Shown piece by piece: positions 23,248-32,414 of a stretch of 64,000 nt of DNA (its first letter is position 1; every line of letters starts with the position of its first letter). Made by a program: the position numbers and the translations under genes. The notes beneath the pieces are model-generated. The model was not told the DNA's origin and made no database searches. It was given only the letters and a program-made list of their open reading frames with translations. Source of the DNA: Burkholderia vietnamiensis LMG 10929 (lineage in GTDB: Bacteria > Pseudomonadota > Gammaproteobacteria > Burkholderiales > Burkholderiaceae); NCBI RefSeq assembly GCF_000959445.1, contig NZ_CP009631.1, positions 310,001 through 374,000 of the forward strand. Direction: 5' to 3'.

Positions 23248-24144
23248 ATGGCAACCCGCAAGACTCTCCGTACGCCGCAACAGGCGTCGCTGTTCGACGA
23301 TCCCGCGCCGGAACCGGCGCAGCACGATGTTCCCGCCGCCGCACCCACGCGTGCGCGCACCGGCAAGAAGGCCGCGGAAGCGGCTCCGGCGCGCGCCGCA
23401 CAGCCGCAGGCCGGCGCCGCCGACGTCCCGCACCTCGCCGCCCAATTCGACGCGCTGCCGGCCGTCTGGCGCGACGTGCTGAAGCCGTTCACCGACAGCG
23501 ACGCGTATGCGCCGCTGTGTCGCTTCGTCGACGACGAGCGCGCCGCCGGCAAGACGGTCTATCCGACCGACGTGTTCCGCGCGCTGCGCCTGACGAGCCC
23601 GGACGACGTGAAGGTCGTGATCCTCGGCCAGGACCCGTACCACGGCGACGATCGCGGCACGCCGCAGGCCCATGGCCTCGCGTTCTCGGTGCCGCCGGCC
23701 GTGCGCACGCCGCCGTCGCTGCGCAACATCTTCAAGGAAATCGCGGCGAACTTCGGTCACGACACGCCGCGCCACGGCTGCCTCGACACGTGGGCACGCC
23801 AGGGCGTGCTGCTGCTCAACACCGTGCTGACGGTCGAGCGCGGCGCCGCCGCGAGCCACGCGAAGCGCGGCTGGGAGCAATGCACGGACACGCTGATCCG
23901 CGAGCTGGCCGGCCGTCATCGCGGCCTCGTGTTCATGCTGTGGGGCGCGCATGCGCAGGCGAAGCGCGCGCTGTTCGATGCGAACGCCCATTGCGTGCTC
24001 GAGGCGCCGCATCCGTCGCCGCTGTCCGCGCACCGCGGCTTCCTCGGCTGCCGTCACTTCGCGCTCGCGAACGAGTATCTGGTCGAAGCGGGCCGCGAAC
24101 CGATCGACTGGCGGCTTCCGGAGATCGCCGAAACGCTCGCCTGA
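23248..24144 (+). CDS. ung: Uracil-DNA glycosylase with N-terminal extension (298 aa)
   Basis: A family 1 uracil-DNA glycosylase that removes uracil from DNA. The catalytic motif is GQDPYH (127-132, water-activating D129), the uracil-specificity segment is GVLLLNTVLT, and the minor-groove loop is HPSPLSAHRG. At 298 aa it is some 70 residues longer than the E. coli enzyme. The extra part is an N-terminal Ala/Pro-rich, probably disordered tail. That tail carries QASLF at residues 12-16, which matches the pentapeptide by which bacterial proteins bind the DNA polymerase sliding clamp. It is the last gene of the trp transcript, 12 bases after the CYTH gene. Confidence 0.93.
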   Translation: MATRKTLRTPQQASLFDDPAPEPAQHDVPAAAPTRARTGKKAAEAAPARAAQPQAGAADVPHLAAQFDALPAVWRDVLKPFTDSDAYAPLCRFVDDERAAGKTVYPTDVFRALRLTSPDDVKVVILGQDPYHGDDRGTPQAHGLAFSVPPAVRTPPSLRNIFKEIAANFGHDTPRHGCLDTWARQGVLLLNTVLTVERGAAASHAKRGWEQCTDTLIRELAGRHRGLVFMLWGAHAQAKRALFDANAHCVLEAPHPSPLSAHRGFLGCRHFALANEYLVEAGREPIDWRLPEIAETLA

Positions 24145-24184
24145 CGCACGTCGCCGGCTTGGCGTGGGCGCCGGCCGCAACGCA

Positions 24185-24220
24185 AAAACGCCGCGCCCTG
24201 TCGGGACGCGGCGTTTTCGT
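24185..24220. terminator. Bidirectional terminator between ung and azoR
   Basis: An 11-bp stem AAAACGCCGCG/CGCGGCGTTTT around an 11-base loop, with T-rich sequence on both sides. It lies between the convergent ung and azoreductase genes. Confidence 0.88.
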
Positions 24221-24277
24221 TTGACGACGCAGCGCGGCACGGCCGCGCATCTGCGCACCTCTGCGCACCTCTCCGCA

Positions 24278-24874
24278 TTACACGGCGGCGATCGCCTCGC
24301 GTGCACCGGCGAGCGCGGCGCTCTGCGCATCGGGCCCGAGGTTCAGGCCTTCGGCGTGGATGAAGCTTACGTCGGTCAGGCCGATGAAGCCGAGGAAGGT
24401 GCGCAGGAACGGCGTCTGGCTGTCGTTCGGCGTACCGAGGTACTTGCCGCCGCGCGCGGTGACCACGTGCACCTTCTTGCCCTTGATGAGGCCTTCCGGA
24501 CCGTTCTCGGTATAGCGGAACGTGACGCCGGCACGGGCGATCCAGTCGAAATACGTCTTCAGTTGCGACGACACGCCGAAGTTGTACATCGGAGCGGCGA
24601 TCACGACGATGTCGGCCGCCTGCAGTTCGGCGATCAGTGCATCGCTCTTCGCGACGATCGCATTCTGTTCCGCGCTGCGCTGGTCGGCCGGCGTGAAGAA
24701 CGCGCCGAGCACCGTTTCGTCGAGGTGCGGCAGCGCGTCGGCCAGCAGGTCGCGCACGACGACCTGGGCGCCGGGGTTCGATTGTCGCAGCTTTGCCGTC
24801 AGTTCGCTGGCCAGCAGCGTGGACTGCGCACCTTGCGAGCGCGCCGCGGAATTGATTTGCAGAATGGTCGTCAT
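24278..24874 (-). CDS. azoR: FMN-dependent NADH azoreductase (198 aa)
   Basis: A flavodoxin-like oxidoreductase reducing azo dyes and quinones with NADH. The phosphate-binding N-terminus is [11 protein letters not shown]. The FMN-binding segment is [23 protein letters not shown], followed by TARGGKYLG. The length of 198 aa is typical of AzoR. The physiological role is probably protection against quinone and thiol stress. It stands alone between a terminator and the M61 peptidase gene. Confidence 0.92.
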   Translation of the reverse strand: MTTILQINSAARSQGAQSTLLASELTAKLRQSNPGAQVVVRDLLADALPHLDETVLGAFFTPADQRSAEQNAIVAKSDALIAELQAADIVVIAAPMYNFGVSSQLKTYFDWIARAGVTFRYTENGPEGLIKGKKVHVVTARGGKYLGTPNDSQTPFLRTFLGFIGLTDVSFIHAEGLNLGPDAQSAALAGAREAIAAV

Positions 24875-25018
24875 GTCAGGCTCCAGTTGGATTGCGCTTG
24901 GTCAGCGCGAGTGACGCCATTGTGCGTGGCCACATCGTCGCGAAAAAGCGGGGCTCCGGCGACGGATTGTTGCATCAGCAGAACAATCGGCCGCCGGTTG
25001 GGCGCAGCCCGCCTGCGC

Positions 25019-26818
25019 TCAGCCGTTCAGCCAGGCTTCCCGGGCGTTGCGCGCGGCGGCCGGCTTCGCGGCCGCGGTCAGCCGGTAGCGCGTGACGTCC
25101 GGGCCGTCGAGCTTCAGCTTCACGGTCCGCAGCTCGTCGCGCCGGAACGCGTGGATCTCGACCTTGTCGCCCGGCCGGTAGCGCGCGAGCAGCGCGTCGA
25201 GGTTCGTGCCGGTGATGCGCAGGCCGTCGAGCGCGATCAGCGTGTCGCCGGCCGACAGCCCTGCGCGGTGCGCGCCGCCGCCTTCGTAGACGGCCGCCAG
25301 CGTGCAGTCCGCGCCGCCGCGCAGGCGCGCGCCGATGCTCGGCTTCGCGGCCGCGCCGTTCGCGACTTCCGGCACGAGCGTCACGCCGAACGGCGCGAAC
25401 AGTTCGGCGAGCGGCAGGTCGCGCGTGCCGTGCACGGCGTCGGCGAACAGGCGGCCGAGCGCGACGCCGGTGGCTTCCTCGATCAGCGCGTCGACTTCGT
25501 CCTCGCCGACGCCCGCCTGCTTGCCGCGATAGAAGTCGCGCCCGTAGCGCTGCCACAGCAGGCGCATCACGTCGTCGAGCGACTTGCGGTTGCGCGTTTG
25601 CGCGCGAATCGCCAGATCGAACGCGAGCGCGACGAGCGAACCCTTCGTGTAGTAGCTGACGATCGCGTTGGTCGCGTTCTCGTCCTGCCGGTAATACTTG
25701 ATCCACGCGTCGAACGAGCTGTCGGCGACGCTCTGCTTCAGGCGGCCCGTGCCGCGCAGCACGCCGCCGATGGTGCGGCCGAGCGCGGCGAAGTATTCGT
25801 CCTGCGACATCAGCCCGCTGCGCACCAGCATCAGGTCGTCGTAATACGACGTGAAGCCCTCGAACAGCCACAGCAGCGACGTGTAGTTTTCGCGCCCGAG
25901 GTCGTACGGCACGAACGCGGCCGGCTTGATGCGCTTCACGTTCCACGTGTGGAAGTATTCGTGGCTGCACAGGCCGAGGTAGGTACGATAGCCTTCGGTC
26001 GTTTCCGGCCGTCCCTTCACCGGCAGGTCGGTGCGGTTGCAGATCAGCGCGGTCGACGCACGGTGCTCGAGGCCGCCGTAGCCGTCGCTGACCGCGAGCG
26101 TCATGAACACGTAGCGGTCCATCGGCGCCTTCTTCGACTTCGGCTCGAACAGCGCGATCTGCGCTTCGCACACGCGCTTGAGGTCGGTACGCAGGCGCTC
26201 CATGTCGAGCTGCGTCACACGCCCGGCGATCACGATGTCGTGCGGCACGCCGTGCGCTTCGAACGTCGCCAGCGCGAATTCGCCGATCGTGACCGGATGG
26301 TCGGCCAGTTCGTCATAGTTCGCCGCGCGATAGGCGCCGAACCCGTACCGCCGCGTGCCGCGCGCCTCGGGCAGCGACGTGCCGACGCGCCACGTGCGGA
26401 ACGCCGGGCCGGCCGGCTTCGCGATGTCGACCTCGCACGGTGCGTCCTCGCGGCCGGCAACGCTCAGAAACACCGCGGTGGCGTTGAAGAAGCCGCCCGC
26501 TTCGTCGAGATACGCGGAGCGCACCGACAGGTCCCACGCATAGACGTCGTAGCGCAGCGTCAGCGCGCCGCTCACCGGCGCGGCCTGCCACGTGTTCTTG
26601 TCGGTCTTGGCGATCCGCACCTTGCGGCCGGCGTCGTTGAACGCGGCGAGCGTGACGATGTTGCGCGCGAACTCGCGCACGAGATAGCTGCCCGGAATCC
26701 AGACCGGCAGCGCGAAGCGCTGGCCTGCGGGATCGGGGTCGGCGACCGTCACCGAGACTTCGAACAGGTGCGCGGCAAGATCTTTCGGGGCAATCGAATA
26801 GCGGATCGGCTGGGTCAT
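25019..26818 (-). CDS. M61 family metallopeptidase with PDZ domain (599 aa)
   Basis: A zinc peptidase of the glycyl-aminopeptidase (M61) family. The zinc site HEYFH is at residues 286-290 (H286, E287, H290), with the third ligand probably E320 in WLFEGFTSYYDD. A C-terminal PDZ domain (about 500-580) includes GAHRAGLSAGDTLIALDG. There is no obvious signal peptide, so it is probably cytoplasmic. The length of 599 aa is normal. It is read in the same direction as dsbC upstream but is separated from it by a hairpin. Confidence 0.9.
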   Translation of the reverse strand: MTQPIRYSIAPKDLAAHLFEVSVTVADPDPAGQRFALPVWIPGSYLVREFARNIVTLAAFNDAGRKVRIAKTDKNTWQAAPVSGALTLRYDVYAWDLSVRSAYLDEAGGFFNATAVFLSVAGREDAPCEVDIAKPAGPAFRTWRVGTSLPEARGTRRYGFGAYRAANYDELADHPVTIGEFALATFEAHGVPHDIVIAGRVTQLDMERLRTDLKRVCEAQIALFEPKSKKAPMDRYVFMTLAVSDGYGGLEHRASTALICNRTDLPVKGRPETTEGYRTYLGLCSHEYFHTWNVKRIKPAAFVPYDLGRENYTSLLWLFEGFTSYYDDLMLVRSGLMSQDEYFAALGRTIGGVLRGTGRLKQSVADSSFDAWIKYYRQDENATNAIVSYYTKGSLVALAFDLAIRAQTRNRKSLDDVMRLLWQRYGRDFYRGKQAGVGEDEVDALIEEATGVALGRLFADAVHGTRDLPLAELFAPFGVTLVPEVANGAAAKPSIGARLRGGADCTLAAVYEGGGAHRAGLSAGDTLIALDGLRITGTNLDALLARYRPGDKVEIHAFRRDELRTVKLKLDGPDVTRYRLTAAAKPAAARNAREAWLNG

Positions 26819-26867
26819 CGTGGCAATCGGTCGGAAATCGGTCGGAGATCGAACGGGATAAGGCGGC

Positions 26868-26909
26868 GAAAACGACGAGAGGCGCCGGCGGGTGTCGCGG
26901 GCGCCCCTC
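26868..26909 (-). terminator. Probable terminator of dsbC
   Basis: Nine of ten pairs form between GAGAGGCGCC and GGCGCCCCTC, followed on the minus strand by GTCGTTTTCG. The T-run is short, so termination may be partial and let M61 be read through. Confidence 0.55.
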
Positions 26910-26944
26910 GCTGGCCGGGCGCTGCGGCCCGGCGTGTCGGTCGG

Positions 26945-27673
26945 TTACTTGCTCGACGCGAGCGCCTGGTTCAACTGCTCGGCCGAAACGGCGCCCGGCA
27001 GGCGGCGACCGTCCGGCAGGAAGATCGTCGGCGTGCCGGTGACGTTCATCCCGTGGCCGAGCGCGAGGTTCTTGTCGAGCGCGGTGGTGTCGCAGGTGCC
27101 GGCGCCGGACGGCGCGCGATGGTCGATCATCCAGCTTTCCCACGTCTTCGCGCGATCGCTCGCGCACCAGATCGCCTTCGACTTCGCGGTCGAATCCGGC
27201 GACAGCACCGGGTACAGGAACGTGTAGACGGTCACGTTGTCGATCGACTGCAGCGTCGTCTCGAGCCGCTTGCAGTACGGGCAGTTGGGGTCGGAGAACA
27301 CCGCGATCTTGCGTGCGCCGTTGCCCTTCACGACCTTGATCGCGTTCGCGAACGGCAGGCTCGCGAAATCGATCCGGTTCAGATCGGACAGGCGTGCGTC
27401 GGTCAGGTTCTTGTGCGTCTTGGTGTCGACGAGATCGCCGAGCAGCACGTAGTCGCCCGCTGCGTCGCTATAGATGATCTGCGAGCCGAGGTTCACCTCG
27501 TAGAGGCCCGCGACCGGCGATTTCGACACGCTCTTGATCGGCGCGTCGCTGCCGAGACGCGCCTGCAGCGTGGCTTTCAGCTTGTCGGTGGTTTGGTCGG
27601 CCTGCGCGGTACAGCCAAGCGTCGCCATCGTGACGGCGAGCGCCAGCGAGGCGATGCGGATCGTTCTTTTCAT
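26945..27673 (-). CDS. dsbC: Periplasmic thiol:disulfide isomerase (242 aa)
   Basis: A DsbC/G-type disulfide isomerase. An N-terminal signal peptide of about 26 residues ends near TAQA. It is followed by the dimerisation domain and a thioredoxin-like domain with the redox motif CPYC (C131 and C134). A second cysteine pair further on (IWCASD and AGTCD) matches the structural disulfide of DsbC. The length is typical. It would reshuffle wrong disulfides in secreted proteins. Its reductant DsbD is not in the window. Confidence 0.92.
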   Translation of the reverse strand: MKRTIRIASLALAVTMATLGCTAQADQTTDKLKATLQARLGSDAPIKSVSKSPVAGLYEVNLGSQIIYSDAAGDYVLLGDLVDTKTHKNLTDARLSDLNRIDFASLPFANAIKVVKGNGARKIAVFSDPNCPYCKRLETTLQSIDNVTVYTFLYPVLSPDSTAKSKAIWCASDRAKTWESWMIDHRAPSGAGTCDTTALDKNLALGHGMNVTGTPTIFLPDGRRLPGAVSAEQLNQALASSK

Positions 27674-27763
27674 CGGGTTGGTCCTTCAGCTCAATCGAAG
27701 TGCACGTCACAGTGTACGCCGTAACGGGCACCTGTCCGACAGGACCGCCATGCGAGGGTTCGA

Positions 27764-28933
27764 TCAGCCGAGCGCGGCCGACACCAGCCAGCGCTTCACG
27801 AGCGGCTGCGCGCCGACGAACGCCATGCCCGCGTTGCGCACCGCCTTCGCGAGCGGGCCGGGCACCGAGAACAGCCGCTGCAGCCCGTCGGTCGCGACCA
27901 TCAGCGCGCGGATGTCCTCGCGGCGCGCGCGCTCGTAGCGGCGCAGCAGCACCGTATCGCCGAGATTGCGGAAGCTCTCCTTGCTCGCGATCGCATCGGC
28001 GAGCGACGCGACGTCGCGCAGCCCGAGGTTCATCCCCTGCCCCGCGAGCGGGTGGATCAGATGCGCGGCGTCGCCGACGAGCGCGACGCGCGGCGCGATC
28101 AGCTTGTCGACCGTCTGCAGCGCGAGCGGGAAACCGGCCGCCGGCGTCACGCATTCGAGCGTGCCGACCTGACCGTGCGACACGCGTTCGACTTCGGCGG
28201 CGAGCTGCGCGGGATCGAGCGCGAGCAGCTGATCGGCGTGCGCGGTCTGCGCGGACCACACGAGCGACACGTGGCCGTCGGGCAGCGGCAACAACGCGAT
28301 GATCTCGCCTTCGTGGAACCACTGGTACGCGGTCTCGCGGTGCGGCAGCGACGCCTTGAAGTTCGCGACGACGCCCGTCTGCCGGTAATCGCGGCGCTCG
28401 ACCTTGGCGCCCATTTGGGAGCGCACCCACGAATGGGCGCCGTCCGCGCCGACCACGAGGTCCGCCTCGACCACGTGCCCGGACGACAGCGTCAGGACGG
28501 CCGCATCGTCGCGCACGTCGAAGCCCTGTGCGCGCGCGTCGAACCACGTGAGATTCGGCTGGAACCGCAGCGCGGCGTCGAGCGACGTCTCGATCAGCGA
28601 CGATTCGACGATCCATGCGAGCTGCGGCACCGACGCCTGGTACGCGGAGAAATGCAGCTCCGCGTGGGCATCGCCGTACACGCGCATGTCGTACACCGGC
28701 GCGAGCCGCCCGTGGTCGAGCGCCTGCCAGACCCGCAGCCGTTCGAGCAACGCCTGCGAACTGGAGGACAGCGCGTAGATGCGCGTATCGAACGCGAGAT
28801 CGGCGGGGCGCGGGGTCGCCGGCTGGGCGAGCAACGCGGTCTTGTAGCCGGACTGGGTCAGCGCGAGCGCGGCCGTCTTGCCGACGAGCCCGCCGCCGAC
28901 CACGGCGACGTCGAAGGTGTGGTGGGCAGTCAT
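27764..28933 (-). CDS. UbiH/COQ6-type FAD-dependent hydroxylase (389 aa)
   Basis: A flavoprotein monooxygenase of the UbiH/UbiF/VisC family, probably acting in ubiquinone ring hydroxylation. It has the N-terminal dinucleotide-binding motif VVGGGLVGKT, the middle VVGADGAHSWVR (DG motif) and the C-terminal GDAAHLIHPLAGQGMNLGLRD. Which ring position it hydroxylates cannot be told from sequence. I prefer the ATG at 28933 (MTAHHTFDV). The alternative ATG at 28942 is part of a TATAAT sequence that looks like the -10 box. If so, the mRNA may begin at or next to the start codon. Confidence 0.85.
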   Translation of the reverse strand: MTAHHTFDVAVVGGGLVGKTAALALTQSGYKTALLAQPATPRPADLAFDTRIYALSSSSQALLERLRVWQALDHGRLAPVYDMRVYGDAHAELHFSAYQASVPQLAWIVESSLIETSLDAALRFQPNLTWFDARAQGFDVRDDAAVLTLSSGHVVEADLVVGADGAHSWVRSQMGAKVERRDYRQTGVVANFKASLPHRETAYQWFHEGEIIALLPLPDGHVSLVWSAQTAHADQLLALDPAQLAAEVERVSHGQVGTLECVTPAAGFPLALQTVDKLIAPRVALVGDAAHLIHPLAGQGMNLGLRDVASLADAIASKESFRNLGDTVLLRRYERARREDIRALMVATDGLQRLFSVPGPLAKAVRNAGMAFVGAQPLVKRWLVSAALG

Positions 28934-28940
28934 GGCGCGC

Positions 28941-28946
28941 ATTATA
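28941..28946 (-). promoter_or_regulatory. TATAAT -10 box directly before the hydroxylase start
   Basis: A perfect TATAAT on the minus strand ends seven bases before the ATG at 28933, where transcription would be expected to start. No good -35 box is seen, and no Shine-Dalgarno sequence fits between. Confidence 0.5.
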
Positions 28947-29190
28947 GCCGCGGGGCCGAGCCCTTACGCGGCCGGACTTTGCGGGAAATCAGCAGAATCG
29001 CCCGCGGCTGCGCCGATGCGGCGGCCGGTCGCGTCGGGGCGTTCCGGCCAAGGCCGGAAACCGGGGCGTCGGCACGGTACAATAGCGCCTTTGAACGTCG
29101 GCTCGCCGCGCCTCGCGCGCCGGCCGTCCCTATTTTCCCGCGCCGCCGCGCTCCGTCCGGCCGCGCCGCCCCACCCGTCCGAAGGATTCC

Positions 29191-30285
29191 ATGAGCCTCA
29201 AATGCGGCATCGTCGGCTTGCCCAACGTCGGCAAGTCCACACTGTTCAATGCGTTGACGAAGGCCGGCATCGCCGCCGAGAACTACCCGTTCTGCACGAT
29301 CGAGCCGAACGTCGGCATCGTCGAAGTCCCCGACACGCGCCTGAAGGCGCTGGCCGAAATCGTCAAGCCCGAGCGCGTCCTGCCGGCCGTCGTCGAATTC
29401 GTCGACATCGCGGGCCTCGTCGCCGGCGCGAGCAAGGGCGAAGGCCTCGGCAACCAGTTCCTCGCGAACATCCGCGAAACCGACGCGATCACGCACGTCG
29501 TGCGCTGCTTCGAAGACGACAACGTGATCCACGTCGCCGGCAAGGTCAACCCGATCGACGACATCGAAGTGATCAACACCGAGCTCGCGCTCGCCGATCT
29601 CGGCACCGTCGAGAAGGCGCTCACGCGCTACTCGAAGGCCGCGAAGTCGGGCAACGACAAGGAAGCGGTGAAGCTCGCGGCGGTGCTCGAGAAAGTGCGC
29701 GCGCAGCTCGACCAGGGCAAGGCCGTGCGCAGCCTCGACCTGTCGGACGACGAGCAGGCGCTGCTCAAGCCGTTCTGCCTGATCACGGCGAAGCCCGCGA
29801 TGTACGTCGCGAACGTGAAGGACGACGGCTTCGACAACAACCCGCACCTCGAAGCGGTGCGCAAGTACGCGGAAAGCGAGAACTCGCCGGTGGTCGCCGT
29901 GTGCGCCGCGATCGAGGCGGAAATCGCCGATCTCGACGACGCCGACAAGGAAGCGTTCCTCGCGGACATGGGCATGGAAGAGCCGGGCCTCGACCGCGTG
30001 ATCCGCGCGGGCTTCAAGCTGCTGGGCCTGCAGACCTACTTCACCGCGGGCGTGAAGGAAGTGCGCGCGTGGACGATCCATATCGGCGACACGGCGCCGC
30101 AGGCGGCCGGCGTGATCCACACCGACTTCGAGCGCGGCTTCATCCGCGCGCAGACGATCTCGTTCGACGACTTCGTCGCGTACAAGGGCGAACAGGGTGC
30201 GAAGGAAGCCGGCAAGATGCGCGCGGAAGGCAAGGAATACGTCGTGCACGACGGCGATGTGATGAACTTCCTGTTCAACGTCTGA
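29191..30285 (+). CDS. ychF: Ribosome-binding ATPase YchF (364 aa)
   Basis: An Obg-family P-loop protein, known to prefer ATP and to associate with ribosomes and stress responses. G1 is [12 protein letters not shown] near the N-terminus, followed by [12 protein letters not shown] and the G3 region [10 protein letters not shown]. The C-terminal TGS domain contains [13 protein letters not shown] and [21 protein letters not shown]. The length of 364 aa is normal. A TACAAT -10 candidate is at 29078-29083. It is divergent from the hydroxylase gene. Confidence 0.95.
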   Translation: MSLKCGIVGLPNVGKSTLFNALTKAGIAAENYPFCTIEPNVGIVEVPDTRLKALAEIVKPERVLPAVVEFVDIAGLVAGASKGEGLGNQFLANIRETDAITHVVRCFEDDNVIHVAGKVNPIDDIEVINTELALADLGTVEKALTRYSKAAKSGNDKEAVKLAAVLEKVRAQLDQGKAVRSLDLSDDEQALLKPFCLITAKPAMYVANVKDDGFDNNPHLEAVRKYAESENSPVVAVCAAIEAEIADLDDADKEAFLADMGMEEPGLDRVIRAGFKLLGLQTYFTAGVKEVRAWTIHIGDTAPQAAGVIHTDFERGFIRAQTISFDDFVAYKGEQGAKEAGKMRAEGKEYVVHDGDVMNFLFNV

Positions 30286-30350
30286 TACCTGACCGCCGAT
30301 GCCGGGCGAGCGCCCCGGCATCGCGCCACGCGAACCGTCGCGAAAAGCAA

Positions 30351-30387
30351 ATGGGCCGATCGGCAAGTGCCGATCGGCCCATTTTTC
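30351..30387 (+). terminator. Terminator of ychF
   Basis: A near-perfect stem GGGCCGATCGGCA/TGCCGATCGGCCC with a two-base loop, followed by ATTTTTC. It lies between the convergent ychF and permease genes and may act in both directions. Confidence 0.88.
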
Positions 30388-30449
30388 ATCACGCGGCCTG
30401 CCCGCGTGCCGGCGGCGGGCAGCGCGCCCGCCATCCGGTCGTCACGTCG

Positions 30450-31841
30450 TCAAGTCGCCGAGACTCGCCCGCCGGCCACCGCGCGCGCATCGCGCGCACG
30501 CTTGTTCAGCCACGAAGCGAACAGCACCAGCAGCGCCAGCACGGCCGTCGCGCCCACTTCCATCCGGTGCGCCTCGCTCACGAACATCACGGTCAGCGTG
30601 CCGCAGATGAACAGGATCACCGCCCACGTGAGCCACGGGAACAGCCACATCCGCAGCGTCAGGTCCGCGCCCGTCGATTCGAGCGTCTTGCGCATCCGCA
30701 GCTGCGAGATCGCGATCACGAGATACACGAGCAGTGCGATCGCGCCCGAGGTCGCGAGCAGGAAGCCGAACACCTGCTCCGGCATCAGATAGTTCGCGAT
30801 CACCGTCAGGAAGCCGAACGCGGTCGACGCCAGCACAGCCGCGCGCGGCGTGCCGGTCGAATCGGTGCGGTGCAGGAACGCGGGCGCGTCCTTGCGCTTG
30901 GACAGCGAGAACAGCATCCGCGACGCCGTGTACAGCGCCGAATTCAGGCAGCTCGCGACCGACACCAGCACGATCACGTCGATGATCGCCTTCGCGTTCG
31001 GCACGCCGATCAGCTCCATCGCACGCTGATACGAGCCGTGCTTCGGCAGCAGCGGATCGTTCCACGGCACGATGGCGGCGACGACGAGAATCGAGCCGAG
31101 GTAGAACAGCGTGATACGCCAGATCACCGAGTTCGTCGCGCGGACGATCTGGCGCTGCGGGTTGTCCGATTCCGCGGCCGCGATCGTCACGATCTCGGTG
31201 CCGAGAAACGAGAACATGGTCGTCAGCATCGCAGCCAGCACCGCGCCCGCGCCGTTCGGCATGAAGCCCTGGTGCGCGAACAGGTTCGACACGCCCGACA
31301 CCGCCGGCGCCGGAACGATGCCGAGGATCGCGGCACCGCCGATGCACAGGAACACGACGATCGCGACCACCTTGATCAGCGCGAACCAGAATTCGAATTC
31401 GCCGTAGTTCTTGACCGAAAAGAGATTGGTGATCGTCAGCAGCAGCGTGATGCCGAGCGCGAAGATCCAGGTCGCGACGCCGGGGAACCACGCATTGAGA
31501 ATGGTTGCGGCGGCCGTTGCCTCGATCGGAATCACCAGCACCCAGAACCACCAGTACAGCCAGCCGATCGAGAAGCCGGCCCAATGGCCGATCGCGCGAT
31601 CGGCATAGGTCGAGAACGAACCGCTGTCCGGATGCGCGACGGCCATCTCGCCGAGCATGCGCATCACCAGCACGACCAGCACGCCCGCGATCGCATACGC
31701 GAGGATGGAAGCCGGGCCGGCCTCCGCGATGGCGTGGCCGGAGCCCACGAACAAGCCCGCGCCGATGACGCCGGCAATCGACATCATCGTCACGTGCCGC
31801 TGTTTCAGACCCGTGCCGAGGCCTGTGTTGCTTCCACTCAT
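30450..31841 (-). CDS. Amino acid permease, GABA-permease-like (463 aa)
   Basis: An APC-superfamily transporter with about twelve membrane segments. The N-terminal consensus LKQRHVTMMSIAGVIGAGLFVGSG is typical of the amino-acid transporter (AAT) family that includes GabP. Further signatures are EMAVAHPDSGSFSTYAD and SFLGTEIVTIAAAES. The start at 31841 is preceded by GGAGAGAG, while the longer ORF reaching 32123 has no family homology. The likely substrate is an amino acid or GABA taken up by proton symport, but sequence does not settle which. Confidence 0.85.
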   Translation of the reverse strand: MSGSNTGLGTGLKQRHVTMMSIAGVIGAGLFVGSGHAIAEAGPASILAYAIAGVLVVLVMRMLGEMAVAHPDSGSFSTYADRAIGHWAGFSIGWLYWWFWVLVIPIEATAAATILNAWFPGVATWIFALGITLLLTITNLFSVKNYGEFEFWFALIKVVAIVVFLCIGGAAILGIVPAPAVSGVSNLFAHQGFMPNGAGAVLAAMLTTMFSFLGTEIVTIAAAESDNPQRQIVRATNSVIWRITLFYLGSILVVAAIVPWNDPLLPKHGSYQRAMELIGVPNAKAIIDVIVLVSVASCLNSALYTASRMLFSLSKRKDAPAFLHRTDSTGTPRAAVLASTAFGFLTVIANYLMPEQVFGFLLATSGAIALLVYLVIAISQLRMRKTLESTGADLTLRMWLFPWLTWAVILFICGTLTVMFVSEAHRMEVGATAVLALLVLFASWLNKRARDARAVAGGRVSAT

Positions 31842-32103
31842 ATGTCTCTCTCCAAAAAACGGTGCCGGTACGACCGGTTGTGGCATGAAGGCGGCGAGGG
31901 AGTTGTCGTTGTTGTATCCGCTGCCCGCCGCGCATGCGTCGCATGCGGACCAGGAGCCGGATCGGGCCGGTCTGGTCGGTGCGCGACGCAGTCTGCGAAG
32001 CTGCGGGTGCGATGCGGCGCTCAGCGCGCCGGCGCATCGCGTGCGCCCGTTCCGTCGGCCGTCGGTCGGCCGCCTTCGAAGCGAAGGAGTGTAAGCATCA
32101 AAC

Positions 32104-32121
32104 GGTTCTGAACTAAGAACC
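32104..32121. repeat. Short inverted repeat upstream of the permease
   Basis: Six-base arms GGTTCT and AGAACC separated by GAACTA, in a locally A/T-rich patch between the divergent permease and DUF3761 genes. It is a possible regulator site; no regulator is adjacent. Confidence 0.45.
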
Positions 32122-32414
32122 AATTGAAGAATTTCGATGGAACCACTGGTTGCATCGATGGTCGTCGATGCAACGCTTGGTGTCGGTTCGGCGGCCGGGC
32201 GAGCGGCGCGAGCGCGCTATCGGGCGCTCGCCATGGGGCCGTCACCCTATCGGGCGGCAGACGGGCGACGCGAGCGTTGCCGCGTGCCGGTTCGCGGCAG
32301 CGGCGACGGCCTTCGCGTAGCATCGCGGCGTCGGCGCGCGGTCCGCGGCAATGCTTCGCGCCCCGCCCGCTCGACCTGCGAGCCGCCATCGACCACCTCA
32401 TCCGGAGAACCACC

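Noticed and set aside
23951..27724. A 1257-codon open frame on the plus strand across ung, azoR, M61 and dsbC
   Set aside because: It runs antisense to, or out of frame with, four well-recognised genes. Its translation is Arg-rich with no domain, as expected for a frame without stops in GC-rich DNA.
28878..32111. A 1077-codon open frame over ychF and the permease
   Set aside because: It is out of frame with ychF and antisense to the permease, with Arg/Ala-rich composition and no family signature. It is a shadow.
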